This document shows, one piece after another, positions 34,950 to 45,332 of a stretch of DNA of 64,000 bases (its first letter is position 1; the number at the start of each line of letters is the position of its first letter). Origin of the DNA: Laburnicola sp. R22_1 (taxonomy: Eukaryota > Ascomycota > Dothideomycetes > Pleosporales > Didymosphaeriaceae); the NCBI GenBank assembly GCA_014281115.1, contig JACONQ010000009.1, positions 2,232,001-2,296,000 of the forward strand. The letters are read 5' to 3'. The notes beneath the pieces were generated by a model that ran no database searches, had not been told where the DNA came from, and saw only the letters and a list, made by a program, of their open reading frames with translations. A program made the position numbers and the translations under genes.

Positions 34950-35968
34950 TATTAAATTACTAATATAAAAAAAGAACTTAGTAATACTTATTATAGTAAT
35001 AGTCTAGAAAATTATAACACTGCCTACTATAGTAATAAATTAGAAGACAAAGAGCCTATCTATTATAATAACCTTCCTAAAAATAACTCTAAATTTACTA
35101 ACCTAACTAACCTTAAGTCTAACTCTCTATAGAAAGAATACTTAGGCAATAAATTAGATAGTAAACTACCTAATAAAGTTTCCTAGAACGCTAATAATTA
35201 GAAGCTGCCCCTAACTATTAGCTCTTAATTTAATCTACTAGTTATCTAACTTATTTTACCTCTAGGGGCACCCTAAGATATAAAAGTAGGTGGCCTAGTT
35301 TACTACTAGTTAAGTAGCTTCCTAGCTAGCCTACTATATATAGGCACCTATTGCTTTTAACACCTTTACCCCTAGCTATTTAGCTTCTTAGCTAGTTAGC
35401 TTATTGCTAGTTTAGTAGTTTACTAACTAGCTAGCTTATTACTAATTTAGTAGTTTTCTACCTATTACACATATATAGGGTACCTATAACTTTTAGCATC
35501 TCTATTCCTAAATATTCTTACTACTACTAGCTACCCCTATAGCTTTAAGAGCTACCCTATTCTAATTAAAAACTACATAGTTAGGTTAATATATTTTTAA
35601 CACTCTTCTATAGTACTAGAAAATATTATATAATATAATTGCGCTAGCGTGTAGAGAAATAGCTAGAATATTCTTAGCTAAATGCGTTTTTATATAGTAT
35701 TAGAGCTAAGAATACGCTCTATTAGCAAAATGCTAAACGCTAAAATATAGTTTCTAATTTAGCACTAATTTACTTCTAATAACTTTTCTTAATATTTTTA
35801 CTAAATAGCACCTAAATTAAAAACTAAAACTACTACTAGAACTATAGAGGCTTACTACCTCTATTCTAGCCCTCTTTAGCCCTAAAATAGTGCTAGTTAT
35901 GTTAAAGATCCGCTAAAACACCCTATTTTTATATACTTTCCTTCGTATTTTTAGGCCTTAAAAGGGGG
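34950..35968. other. GP-1 3' non-coding region with short direct repeats
   Basis: No gene. From about 35,290 to 35,480 the sequence repeats blocks such as TAGCTAGCTTATTACT and TTTAGTAGTTT several times. GP-2 has the same arrangement at 49,560-49,740. It ends at the purine tract before the LTR. Confidence 0.5.
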
Positions 35969-36257
35969 TGTTATAATAGTTCTTACTAGCCTTTCCACTA
36001 AGCACGCCCTATTACCTTTTTTTATACTTTATTTCTCCTATTTACGCCTTTTACCTTTTTAAAGGCGCCTTTTCTAGTTAGTGTTAGCGTAGTAGTTAGC
36101 GTAGGCCTATGCCCTATACTACCCTTTATATAAAAAAGGGTCCTCTATATCCCTTTCTTATTTACTATTCTAAAATAGTATTAATTTAACTAGCTCTTTT
36201 AACTATTCTAGCTATTTCTAATAGGTTAGTCCTATAAGACCGTGTACTGTCCTTATA
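35969..36257 (+). repeat. GP-1 3' LTR
   Basis: 289 bp, starts TGTTATAATAGTTCTTAC after AAAAGGGGG and ends CCTTATA. It differs from the 5' LTR mainly by C-to-T and G-to-A changes. Confidence 0.85.
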
Positions 36258-36561
36258 ATTTTACTTTTACTTAGATTTTTTTCTTATATACCTTTAGAGA
36301 GTAACTAAAGTTACTAATCTTATTAGTATTAATTTTATATAATATAAGTTATGCAACCTTAATAGGTACTATAACTTAACCTATATCTAGGAGTCTGTGT
36401 AACCTAATCTAACCTATACCTAGGGTCTGTGCAACCTAACCTAACCTATACCTAGGGTCTATACGACTCTAACCTAACCTATACCTAGGGTCTATGCGAC
36501 CCTAACCTAACCCTATACCTAAGCTGGGTACCCTAAACCTATTTACTAGTCTACTTACGCC

Positions 36562-36755
36562 TTAAGTTACTAATCTATTACTAGCCTAACTAATACACTA
36601 GAACTGCCTTATATAAAGTAAGGTATACCTTCTACTTCCTATTAATAATATTCTAAATAGAGCGGTATTCTAGTATAGATCTAGTAACTTTAAGTAAATA
36701 AATTATTAAAGCGTACTTTTAGGTAGTATTAGTATTAGTATTAGTATTAGTATTA
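36562..36755. other. Unassigned AT-rich DNA with (AGTATT)n
   Basis: No gene seen. A hexamer array AGTATT of about five units (36,725-36,755) precedes the RA-a element. The remainder matches nothing else in the window. Confidence 0.4.
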
Positions 36756-37224
36756 GTACTAGGGCCTAAAAAATAGTAGGGAATAGAGTAATAAAGATAG
36801 TAGTAGAAGTCTCTTTAAGGTTAACTTTAATATAAAAATAGAGTATTAGTATACCTATAGTATATAAGCTCTTACCTAGTATATATCTTAAAAGTAGCAC
36901 AAACCTATTAATATAGCTATTACTTTTAGCAATATTTTTAGGGATAATAGTAGAGCAGAGAGATAATAGTTATAATAAGCACCTTTTTATTCCCTCCTTT
37001 CTCTACTCTAAACTAGTACAGTAATGTGGCCTTACTATATTTTATATATAGATTTTTTTTAGTTAGAGTAGATGCGCTAAGCTTGCTTAGCAAGCTTAGG
37101 CCAACGCGCTGACCTCTTTTTATTAATACTACCTTAAAACGCTTTTATACGTTAATAATAGCAGGAGAAATAACTGCTATTATTATAATAATTTTATTAG
37201 AAACCTCTTAGTCGTAAAAAAACC
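36756..37224 (+). mobile_element. RA-a: 5'-truncated A-tailed retroposon-like repeat
   Basis: Similar to 47,920-48,412 of RA-b and ends in GTCGTAAAAAAACC. The missing 5' part and the A-rich 3' end fit target-primed reverse transcription. No coding frame was recognised. Confidence 0.65.
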
Positions 37225-37486
37225 ATAGTATACTTTATAGTAAAAAAAAATATTAAATACTACTAGATTAGCTAATTAAGCTATATAATATTAGCTTAAC
37301 AAAAAGCTTTATAATAATATAAACTACTAACTACTTTTTAAAGTATAAAAGTATTAATAGCTTATATAGTCTTACTTTAATAATTGAAAAAAATTACATT
37401 ATTATATTTTATTATTATATATTAGTTAATTAATAAAAAGTAGATAACTAGTTAGAGATAAAACTAATAGCTATATATAAAAGTAA

Positions 37487-38754
37487 TTCTCCCTAGGGTT
37501 AATTTGCAATATTATATAATCCTAGAATAACTATTTAACTAACCACTATGTTACGTAATTAATAATTTCTTTAATAATATTTTGTACTATAATAATAATT
37601 ATAATAATTATAATAGTAACTAACCTAACTATTTTATTACTCTTTAATAGTAGATTTCTCCTTACAACTAGCAAGCTATATACTGCCTCCTAGAATCTTA
37701 CTACTACTATCTATTTTTTCTATACTTCTACTATTGCCGCTTACCCTTTCTTTTACCCTTATTACTTATAGTTTGTCACCTTAATAATAGCCTAGATAAT
37801 TACTATTATCTTAATAAGCTTCTTATACTATTACTACGCCTCTAGCGTCTTATATATTATAATAAACTCTTTTTTTGCTTTACTCTAGGCTTTACTCTTA
37901 TTATTCTTATTACCTTTATTTTTAGTTATATTTTTAAACTTTTATAGTATAATCTCTATATTATACTATTATTACTTTATAAAGACTATATCTCTTTTAC
38001 TAATATTTAGGTACTAAAATAACTATCTTATACTTTAGAATCTAAAGGTATAAGGCGTAGTGAATTAGCCTAAAGATATTACTAATAGGGTACTTAAAGA
38101 TAAGCTTTAAAGGCCCCTTTAAAAATTCTTTTAGTTATATAAGGTTACTAAAACTCTAGGAATTATTTTTAACTTTGCCTAGCTAGTTGTCTATACCTAA
38201 CTAAATTTAATAATAGCTATATTACTATAGATATTAGACTTAAACATAATATTAGGTTGCTAGAAAGTAGTTATTACGTTACTAGATATAATAGATAAAG
38301 AGTTAGATTTAAAAGACGTAGTATTATATATTAAAGTAAAGATTTAGTATACTAGATATTATTAATATTATAAGAGTAGACTTATATACTATATATATAG
38401 TAAACTATAATTATACTATAGCTATTAGATTATAAGTGTAATAACTAAACTATAGTTAAGTGTTCTATTACCTACACTACTCTTATAGTTGCGACTCTAT
38501 AGTCTACTATAGCTCTTTAATAGTCTACTAGTTAAGAGATAATATATAACTTAGTTATACCTAACTATCTATTAACTACTATTATTAATACTGCTATATA
38601 GAAAGTTAATAATAAAATTATTATTATTTTATATATATTTTATTACTAGTACTATATACTAGATACTAGATTTTAGTGCCTTCTATTTTACTTCTCTCTA
38701 TATATAGTGTAGACTTAATCTTAGTTAGAATCTCTATATTATAACGATTTTTAA
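37487..38754 (-). mobile_element. RP14-c: full-length RP14 element
   Basis: 1,268 bp flanked by TATATAAAAGTAA (left, 37,474-37,486) and TATATAAAAAGTAA (38,755-38,768). HB at about 6,385 shows the single uninserted sequence. The ends are TTCTCCCTAGGGTTAATTTG on the left and ATTCTAACTAAG (as complement) on the right, as in the other copies. Confidence 0.8.
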
Positions 38755-38814
38755 TATATAAAAAGTAAAATAAGATTAAAAATAAAGTTAATTTAAGAGC
38801 TTACTAAGTAGCTC

Positions 38815-39287
38815 TAGGCTAGCAAATAGGTATAGGTTGGGTTAGAGTTAGGGTCTTACGTAATCTAACCTAACCCTAACCTAACCCTACTTATATAAGT
38901 AGGGTTAGGTTAGACTTAGAGTTTTACGTAATCTAATCTAACTCTAACCTAATCCTACTTACGTAAGACTCTAACCCTAACCTAACCTAGATTATATAAG
39001 ACTCTGCCTTAACCTAACCTATAGAGTACCTATTTAATACTATAATATAGAGCTGTAATAATTAATTATTAAGTAAAATTAAGTCTTATTTAATTAGGTT
39101 AGATTAGGATAGAGTCTTATATAATCTAGGTTAGGTTAGGATTAGAGTCTTACGTAAGTAAGATTAGGTTGGGGTTAAGGTCTTACGTAATCTAACCTAA
39201 TCCTAACCTAATCTATACCTAAAGTCTGTGCGAACCCAACCTAACCCTATACCTAAGCTGGGTACCCTAAATCTATTTACTAGCCTA
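38815..39287. mobile_element. M3: hAT-type MITE with telomere-like body
   Basis: 473 bp, ends TAGGCTAGCAAATAGG and CTATTTACTAGCCTA, flanked by AGTAGCTC (38,807-38,814 and 39,288-39,295). HB near 6,420 has the uninserted site. It holds at least eight alternating GGTTAGG and CCTAACC blocks around CTTACGTAAG-like palindromes. Confidence 0.87.
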
Positions 39288-39540
39288 AGTAGCTCTAGCT
39301 AAGTATAAAATTATTACTAGTAAGAAAAAAAGCTCTTCTATACTATAGAGTTATATAAGTAAACAAATTTTTAGTTATAATAGTATATATAAAAATCTTT
39401 TATATAATATATATAAAGTAGACTTAAAAAAGCTTAAAACTAATAGTTTTAAAAGTAAGACTAATAGAAAAGAGTAAAAGGACTTCTATAATAGTATAGA
39501 TAATATAAATTTAACTATTAAAAAGTTAATAATAGTTATT

Positions 39541-40160
39541 TGTTATTAACGTTTCTATTGCTTCTAAATTTTCTGTAAAGTAAATACAGCCATAGGCAAA
39601 TTGTATAGGTGGATAAGGGGCACTTTTTCCTAGTGAAAAAAGCCCTTTAAAGGGGGTTAAGGGAAAACTAACACTAGTGGCCTATTGTCTGTCCAAAGCG
39701 TGAATTAAAATTTCCAACAAAGTTTTTTCTACATTAGAAGATAGTAATATGCCTTAATTAACTTTTTTGTCCTATGAGTTTAAATCTTAATAACTTATTA
39801 AGACTAGTAACTAGTTAAAGATTTCTTAATTATTAGAGGTACTTGCTAATAGCTTTCCCGTCCTATAAGTTTAGTCTAGTAACTTAGTTAAGACTAGCTC
39901 AAATAGTTAGAAATTTCTTAATTATTAGAGATACTAGCTTATTAGGCTACTTTTCTTCTTATCCACAAAGATTGGTTTTTTAGTGTTTAAAAACTAGAGG
40001 GGGAGAGGGCGAGATTCGAACTCGCTAAGGAGTCTAAGTTTTCGCTTATTTCTAGACTAAAATCCTCGCTTACGGTCCTCCACCACAATGTAGATTTACC
40101 ATCTAGACTTCTGCTATACTTAGACGACCTTACGCCCGTACCCACTACGATACGCCCCTC
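39541..40160 (-). mobile_element. 620-bp young insertion with a tRNA-like arm and 14-bp TSD
   Basis: Flanked by a perfect 14-bp duplication TAATAATAGTTATT (39,527-39,540 and 40,161-40,174); HA and HB lack the insert. It is clearly less AT-rich than its surroundings and keeps many CA/TG dinucleotides, so it escaped RIP. On the minus strand the tract around 40,015 contains GCGAGTTCGAATCTCGC, a perfect 5-bp T-stem with a TTCGAAT loop (pol III B-box like). A possible A box (TAGTGGGTACGG) lies near the 5' end at about 40,145. A T-arm-like structure plus a long TSD suggests a tRNA-derived SINE or similar retroposon, but the A-to-B distance (about 110-130 bp) is unusually long. No gene seen. Confidence 0.65.
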
Positions 40161-40246
40161 TAATAATAGTTATTAATAAGAAATAGTTATAAGTTTATTA
40201 TACATATTTATTATATACTTTTGCTAATAATTATTAGTTATTATAA

Positions 40247-40356
40247 GCCTTTACGCTCTTTTTAACTACTAAGTAGGGGCCTCTGCTTTTTTCATTATAT
40301 TATTTAAGATAAAAGCCTTTGTTGTCCTATCCCTAGGTAGATAAATTAACGACACA
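40247..40356. mobile_element. RP12-c: short RP12 copy
   Basis: About 110 bp sharing CTCTGCTTTTTT...AAAGCCTTTGTTGTCCTA and the end TTAACGACACA with RP12-a. Its target duplication could not be identified with certainty. Confidence 0.6.
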
Positions 40357-41542
40357 TAAGATATATTAGCTATTATTAAAAAAAGTTATTATAAGAAGTT
40401 ATTATTAAAGATCTTTATTATGTGGAGATTCTAACTAAGGTTAAGTCCGCACTATATATAAAAAGGAGTAAAATAGGAGGCACTATAATCTAGTACCTAG
40501 TATATAGTGGTAGTAATAAAATATATACAAAATAATAATAATTTTGTTATTAACATTCTATAAAATAGTATTATTAATAGTAGTTAATAGATAGTCTACT
40601 ATCTAGCATAACTAAGTTATATATTATCTCTTAACTAGTAGACTATTAGAGAGCTATAGTAGACCGCAAAGTTACAACTATAGGAGCGGTATAGGTAATA
40701 GGACGCTTAACTATAATTTAGTTATTGTGCTTATAACCTAGTAGCTATAGCGTAACTATAGTTTACTATACGTATAGTATATAAGTCTGCTCTTATAATA
40801 TTAGTAGTATCTAGTATACTCAATCTTTACTTTAATATACAATATTATATTTTTTAAATCTACCTTTTTATCTATTATATTTAGTAACGTAATAACTACT
40901 TTCTAGCAATCTAATATTGTATCTAAGTCTAATACCTATAGTAATATAACTATTATTAAATTTAGCTAAAGTATAGACAACTAGCTAGGCAAAGTTAAGA
41001 ATAATTTCTAGAGATTTAGCAATCTTGTGTAACTAAAAGGATTATTAGAGGGACCTCTAAAGCTTATCTTTAAGTGCCCGATTAGTAATATCTTTAGGCT
41101 AATTTGCGATATCTTATACCTCGAAATTATAGAGTGTAAGGTAGTTCTTTAGTATCTAAATATTAGCGGAAGAGACGCAGCCTTTATAATGCAATAATAC
41201 ACACTATAGAGATTATACTATAGAAGCTTAAAAATATAATTAAAAATAAAGGTAATAAGGACTATAAGGGTAAGGACTAGAGTAAAGAAAAGAAAGAGTT
41301 TATTATAATATATAAAATACTAAAGGCGTAGTAGTGGCGTAAGAAGCTTATTAAGGTAGTAGTAATTATCTAGACTACTATTAAGGCGGGATACTGTAAG
41401 TAATAAGGGTAAGATTAAGGATAAGAAGTAGTGGCGAGGTCCTAGGGGGCAGTATATAGCTCGCTAGTTGCAAGGGAAAATATACTATAGAAAAGTAATA
41501 AAATAGTTAGGTTAGTTACTATTATAATAATTATTATTATTA

Positions 41543-43225
41543 ACGTGTCTTACTAGTTATCCGGCCACACTAGTCATCTAGCCATCCTACTAAAATCGCG
41601 CCACCTCTTCTTATAATAGCTCTATAATAACGTAATAAAATATATAGAAAATAGATCTATTAGATGCGTGCTATCTAGTAGTACACTAAGTCCTTTTATG
41701 CTCTTATTTATGACACTTACTATAGGTTAGTAGTGCTTAAGGCCTACTTGGCTGCCCTACCTACTCTACCTACTAGAGTACTCTTTTAGCCTCTATAGCA
41801 AGTAATTAACCTTTTTTTGCCCGTAGAGCTCCTCTATGGGCTATATACTATTAGCGCTATTGCTTCTTACACTGTTAGCGCTAACTAGCCTATTAAAGCT
41901 TTCTATTCTTCTTTGTAAGGATTGTTGCTAAATTTATTGTAAGTTAACAACTTTTAATAAGCTAGCGAATAGCCTAGGTAGTAGGGCTCTAGAATTGGCG
42001 ACTAAGGCGGCCCTAAATAAGTTAAGCCTACTACTCTAGCTAAGTAGTAGTATGCGGCGTCTTTGCCGTCCATGTGACCTTAGTGTTGGCTACCGTCCCT
42101 GGCAGAGACAGCGTTCTAACTACTGTTAGTGATAATAAGACGTATTCTAGACAAGTTGGGACTAGTCCTATTGCTTAGAAGCCTGCCTAGATATTCTACT
42201 CTAATAGGACTATCTCTCTAATACTTAAATATATCTGTAGGAAGTTTTGCTTATTAATATGGAAGACGCCTTGTCGCGTAAGCTCGGATACCTAGTGTCT
42301 ATACGCACGCTTAAGAGGCGAGAAGCAGGCAATGTTAAGTGGCTAAAAAAGGTGCGACGTATGCGGCGGCATATAGAGCGTAATAATCTTGTTGTCTATA
42401 TAGTACTAGTTAAACTTAGGCGTTGCGTGGCTACTATAGCTGTTAAGAATAAGTAGTTAGTAGGCCCCTACTATATAAGACTCTGTATATTAGTAGAAGT
42501 GTTTTATCCACTTAAGGCCAAGCTTATTAGTTGTCTAGCTATTGTTGCTAACAGTAATAGTCTAGTTAAGTGGGAGGCCTTAATACTAGGAGGCTTAGTA
42601 AAGCTTTCTAAGCAGGATTACAAAGGGTAGAATAGACTAGTTAGCCGCGTTAATCTTCTTAATTGTTATTACCTACTTATAATCGCCTAGTTGTATAGTT
42701 ATTGCCTGGCTAACTATCTTAGAGCTTATAATAACTTTTAATATTGTAGTAATACCTATTATAAACCCAGACTTATTAAAGTTATAGATATCTATGTTAA
42801 GGATGCTATATAACTAACGCGTCTCCTCTATAAGCTTAAACTACGCGTGGATTGCAACTAGATTCTTAGATTTTGTGCGCTATAAGTGAAACTTACAATT
42901 TTACTTTGTCTAGAGCTCTGACTAAGCTTTAATAAAGCGCGATATCCAGTTCTTGCTAATAGGCTAAGGAGGGGGCTCTTAGCCGCGCGCGGCGAGTAGA
43001 TTGTCTGCCATTCGCCGTACGTCGATGATCTGGAGCGGAAATCCGCGTCAGTCGAGGTCTAGAATCCAATCTACTAGGGACTGCTCCTCTATAGAAAGCC
43101 TACCTTCTTTTTAAGCCTGCTAGGCGTACTAGGTAGGAGACATTATAAGAATTATAAGAAGACGCGTTGCGATTTTAGTAGGGTGGCCAGATGACTAATA
43201 TGGCTAGATAACTAGTAAGACACGT
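41543..43225 (+). mobile_element. TIR element with TA duplication and unidentified gene
   Basis: 1,683 bp with imperfect inverted repeats of about 70 bp (ACGTGTCTTACTAGTTATC at both ends; an inner block CCTACTAAAATCGC also matches). It is flanked by TA at 41,541-41,542 and 43,226-43,227. The TA target suits Tc1/mariner/pogo-type transposons. Base composition is richer in GC than its RP14 host, so it is a later insertion. The internal frame does not resemble any DDE transposase that I know. Confidence 0.75.
42247..43190 (+). pseudogene. Unidentified reading frame in the TIR element
   Basis: Open from ATG 42,247 to 42,456, then readable in the same frame to about 43,190 with about 12 TAG/TAA/TGA codons, giving some 310 codons. 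The N-terminal part is basic, with VSIRTLKRR followed by VKWLKKVRRMRRHIERNN; the first block resembles helix-turn-helix segments of some fungal integrase-core proteins. Later parts (IDIYVKDAI; LRVDCN; SPYVDDLERKSASVEV) were not recognised. The long single frame with RIP-type stops argues for a former gene. It could be a diverged transposase or a captured host gene. Confidence 0.4.
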
Positions 43226-44229
43226 TATTGCAGCAAAAAATTTTATTAAAGAAATTATTAATTACGTAATACGGTGGTTAGTTAAATAGCCAGCCTAGGA
43301 TCACGTGACATCACGAATTAACCCTAGAGAAAAAATAAGAAGTTATTATAAAACGTTATTATAAAAAGCTATTATAAAAAGTTATTATAGACTAATTAGT
43401 CTTCTTCTCTAGGGTTAATTCGTAATATTATATAATCCTAGGCTGGCTGCTTAACCTACTACTATATTATATAATAAATAATTTCTTTAATAATATTTTT
43501 TACTATAATAATAATTATTATTATTATTATAGTAACTAACCTAACTATTTTATTACTTTTCTATAGTAGATTTCTCTTTATAACTAGCGAGCTATATACT
43601 ATCTCTTAGAACTTTACTACTACTACCTATTTTTTTATACTTTTATTACTACTATTTACTTTTACTTTTACCCTTATTACTTATAATTCTCTACTTAAAT
43701 AGTAGCCTAGATAATTACTACTACCTTAATAAGCTTTTTACACTACTACTACGCTTTTAGTATATTATATATTATAATAAACTTTTTCTTTTCTTTGCTT
43801 TAGTTCTTACTCTTATAGTCCTTATTACCTTTACTTTTAGTTATGTTTTTAAGCTTCTATAGCATAATCTCTATATTATACTATTATTGCTATAATAGTT
43901 CGTGTCTATCTTTCTGCTAGTTATTTACTATTACCTTTTTTTTTACACTCTAATAGCGCCTTTTACCTTATAAAAGGCGCCTTTTCTAGTTAGTGTTAGT
44001 GCGTAGTTAGCGTAGGCCTATGCTCTACACCGCCCACTATATAAGTAAGGGCCTCTTAGGTTCTTTCCTTATCCCCTATCTTAGTATAGTCTTAATTTAG
44101 TTACCTTTTTTAACTATACTAGCTATTTCTAAGACGTTTGTCCTATAAGGCTATATACCGCCCTTATATTATACTAAGATTAACCTTTTTATTTAGCTAT
44201 AAATAGTATTTATAGACAGTTAAATTAGT

Positions 44230-44940
44230 AAAAGTTTTACTTTATTAGTTACTAGTTATACTAGATGGTTATTATACTACGCTAAAGTTTATAAGGCTAC
44301 TATTATAACTCCTCTACTTACTATAAGTAGATAAGAATATATTAGTTTATTAGTTACTAGTTATACTAGATAGTAGTTCTATGCTAAGGTCTATTAAGAA
44401 AAGCTACTTCTGTACTCCTTTGACTACTATAAGTTAGTAAGGGTGTAATAGTTTATTAGTTACTAGTTATACTAGATAGTTATTACACTATACTAAAGTC
44501 TATTAAAAAAAGGCTGTTTTTATACTTCTCTGCATACTATAAGTTAGTAAGTGTATATTAGTTTATTAGTTACTAGTTATACTAGGTAGTTATTACACTA
44601 CGCTAAAGTTTAGTAAAAGAGACTACTTTTACACTTCTTTACTTACTATAAGTTAGTAAGAGTATATTAGTTTATTAGTTACTAGTTATGCTAGGCAGTT
44701 ATTATACTATACTAAGGTCTATTAAGAGAGGCTACTTCTATACTTCTCTATCTACTATAAGTTAGTAAGAGTATATTAGTTTATTAGTTACTAGTTATGC
44801 TAGGTAGTTATTACACTATACTAAGATCTATTAAAAGAGACTACTTTTATACTTCTCTACCTACTATAAGTTAGTAAGAGTATATTAGTTTATTAGTTAC
44901 TAGTTATACTAGGCAGTTGCTATACTATACTAAGGTCCAT
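44230..44940 (+). repeat. GP-2 leader minisatellite, about 105-bp unit
   Basis: About seven head-to-tail units with TTAGTTTATTAGTTACTAG, homologous to 12,200-12,790. Confidence 0.9.
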
Positions 44941-45332
44941 TTAGAATGGCTGCCCTAAACATCTTAGTATTCTAAAAATAAACAATAATTAATAATTTAT
45001 AAATAGTAACTACTATGCTACATCCTATAGAACTAACTTGTCTAATAACTACCTTCTAGCGCTATTATAGCAAGGGCATAAGGTATAAAGCTAGGGGAAT
45101 TAGAGTTAGACTATAAAGGTAATATAGAGGTTAAAGTTTTATATATTTTATTTTACACTTTATTTTTTATCTAATTTTTTCTTAGCTTAGACTGTGCGCT
45201 AGCTCGCACGCTATATAAAATCTGCTACCTTAGGTCTATTTACTACATCCTTTTTATATCCCTACTTTACTTAACTTTATTATTGCCTACACTATAGTAA
45301 ACTACCGCTCTTTAATCTAGAAGACTTCTAGA

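Larger units (their letters stand above)
14255..34950 (+). pseudogene. GP-1 gag-protease reading frame, split by nested elements
   Basis: It starts at ATG 14,255 (MFSKSFQPLD; equivalent start at 45,333 in GP-2), runs to 14,609, resumes at 22,636-24,218 after the MITE/hAT nest, and again at 33,834 after Chromo-2. A degenerate zinc knuckle (AYFSYSKKLEGRYLYYYPKA, Tyr codons standing for RIP-mutated Cys) lies at about 24,101-24,157. The aspartic-protease motif is NTSASAYNLI at about 34,105, where retropepsins have D-T/S-G-A-S; GP-2 keeps the first Asp (DTSTSAYNF). Downstream to about 34,950 the frame remains protein-like but unidentified. A repeat of RSTKRSNIRPS type is encoded near 23,150-23,230. 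Known gag-only elements (TR-GAG type) offer a parallel. Confidence 0.65.
11813..36257 (+). mobile_element. GP-1: gag-protease LTR element without RT/integrase, multiply interrupted
   Basis: LTRs of 290 and 289 bp (11,813-12,102 and 35,969-36,257) bound the element; the 3' LTR is preceded by the purine tract AAAAGGGGG. The left flank is TTAAT, and HA shows the uninserted site GCGTTAATTTTAC. The right flank has lost part of the expected duplication. Subtracting the nested insertions (12,931-14,073; 14,610-22,627; 24,219-33,828, each with TSD) leaves about 5.65 kb, matching GP-2. The order is LTR, leader minisatellite, gag with zinc knuckle, protease-like motif, about 1 kb of non-coding DNA, LTR. 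No RT, RNase H or integrase could be found in either copy. Confidence 0.8.
6066..36553 (+). mobile_element. HB: hAT transposon copy, left-truncated and split by GP-1
   Basis: The right end, TTTACTAGTCTA at 36,553, matches the terminal repeat of HA and the MITEs and is followed by CTTACGCC, the expected TSD position; no left partner was found. Left-part sequence (6,085-11,812) matches HA in inverted orientation over second-ORF, internal and transposase segments. Sequence continuity across GP-1 is shown by comparison with HA at 15,000-15,130: HB stops at 11,812 and resumes at 36,258 exactly where HA is contiguous. The part of HA that carries the H3-like gene is absent, because HB begins near the position equivalent to 20,990. 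A segment of about 1.6 kb (9,425-11,045) is inverted relative to HA. Confidence 0.75.
37228..40244 (+). pseudogene. hAT ORF2, third copy, interrupted by three insertions
   Basis: Begins at the same point as the HB copy (TTTATAGTAAAAAA) and follows ORF2 of HA to about 40,244. It is interrupted by RP14-c (37,487-38,754), MITE M3 (38,815-39,287) and a 620-bp insertion (39,541-40,160). Heavily RIP-mutated. It is not accompanied by transposase sequence, so it is a fragment of a hAT copy. Confidence 0.6.
40406..43334 (+). mobile_element. RP14-d: RP14 element split by a TIR element
   Basis: Flanked by a perfect 15-bp duplication ATAAGAAGTTATTAT (40,391-40,405 and 43,335-43,349). It starts TAAAGATCTTTATTATGTGG and ends near ATTAACCCTAGAGAAAA. 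Removing the TIR element at 41,543-43,225 and its TA leaves 1,244 bp, the RP14 family length. Confidence 0.85.

Noticed and set aside
36380..36540. Telomere or interstitial telomere tract (CCTAACC runs)
   Set aside because: The runs lie inside elements with defined terminal repeats and 8-bp TSDs and are interrupted by non-telomeric words such as TATACCTAGGGTCTGTG, so they are transposon subterminal repeats.
39990..40150. Functional tRNA gene
   Set aside because: A perfect T arm exists, but no matching 7-bp acceptor stem or proper D and anticodon arms could be assembled at normal spacing; treated as a tRNA-like part of a retroposon.
42247..42456. Intact stand-alone 69-residue gene
   Set aside because: The frame continues downstream with RIP-type stops inside a TIR element, so it is part of a longer dead gene.
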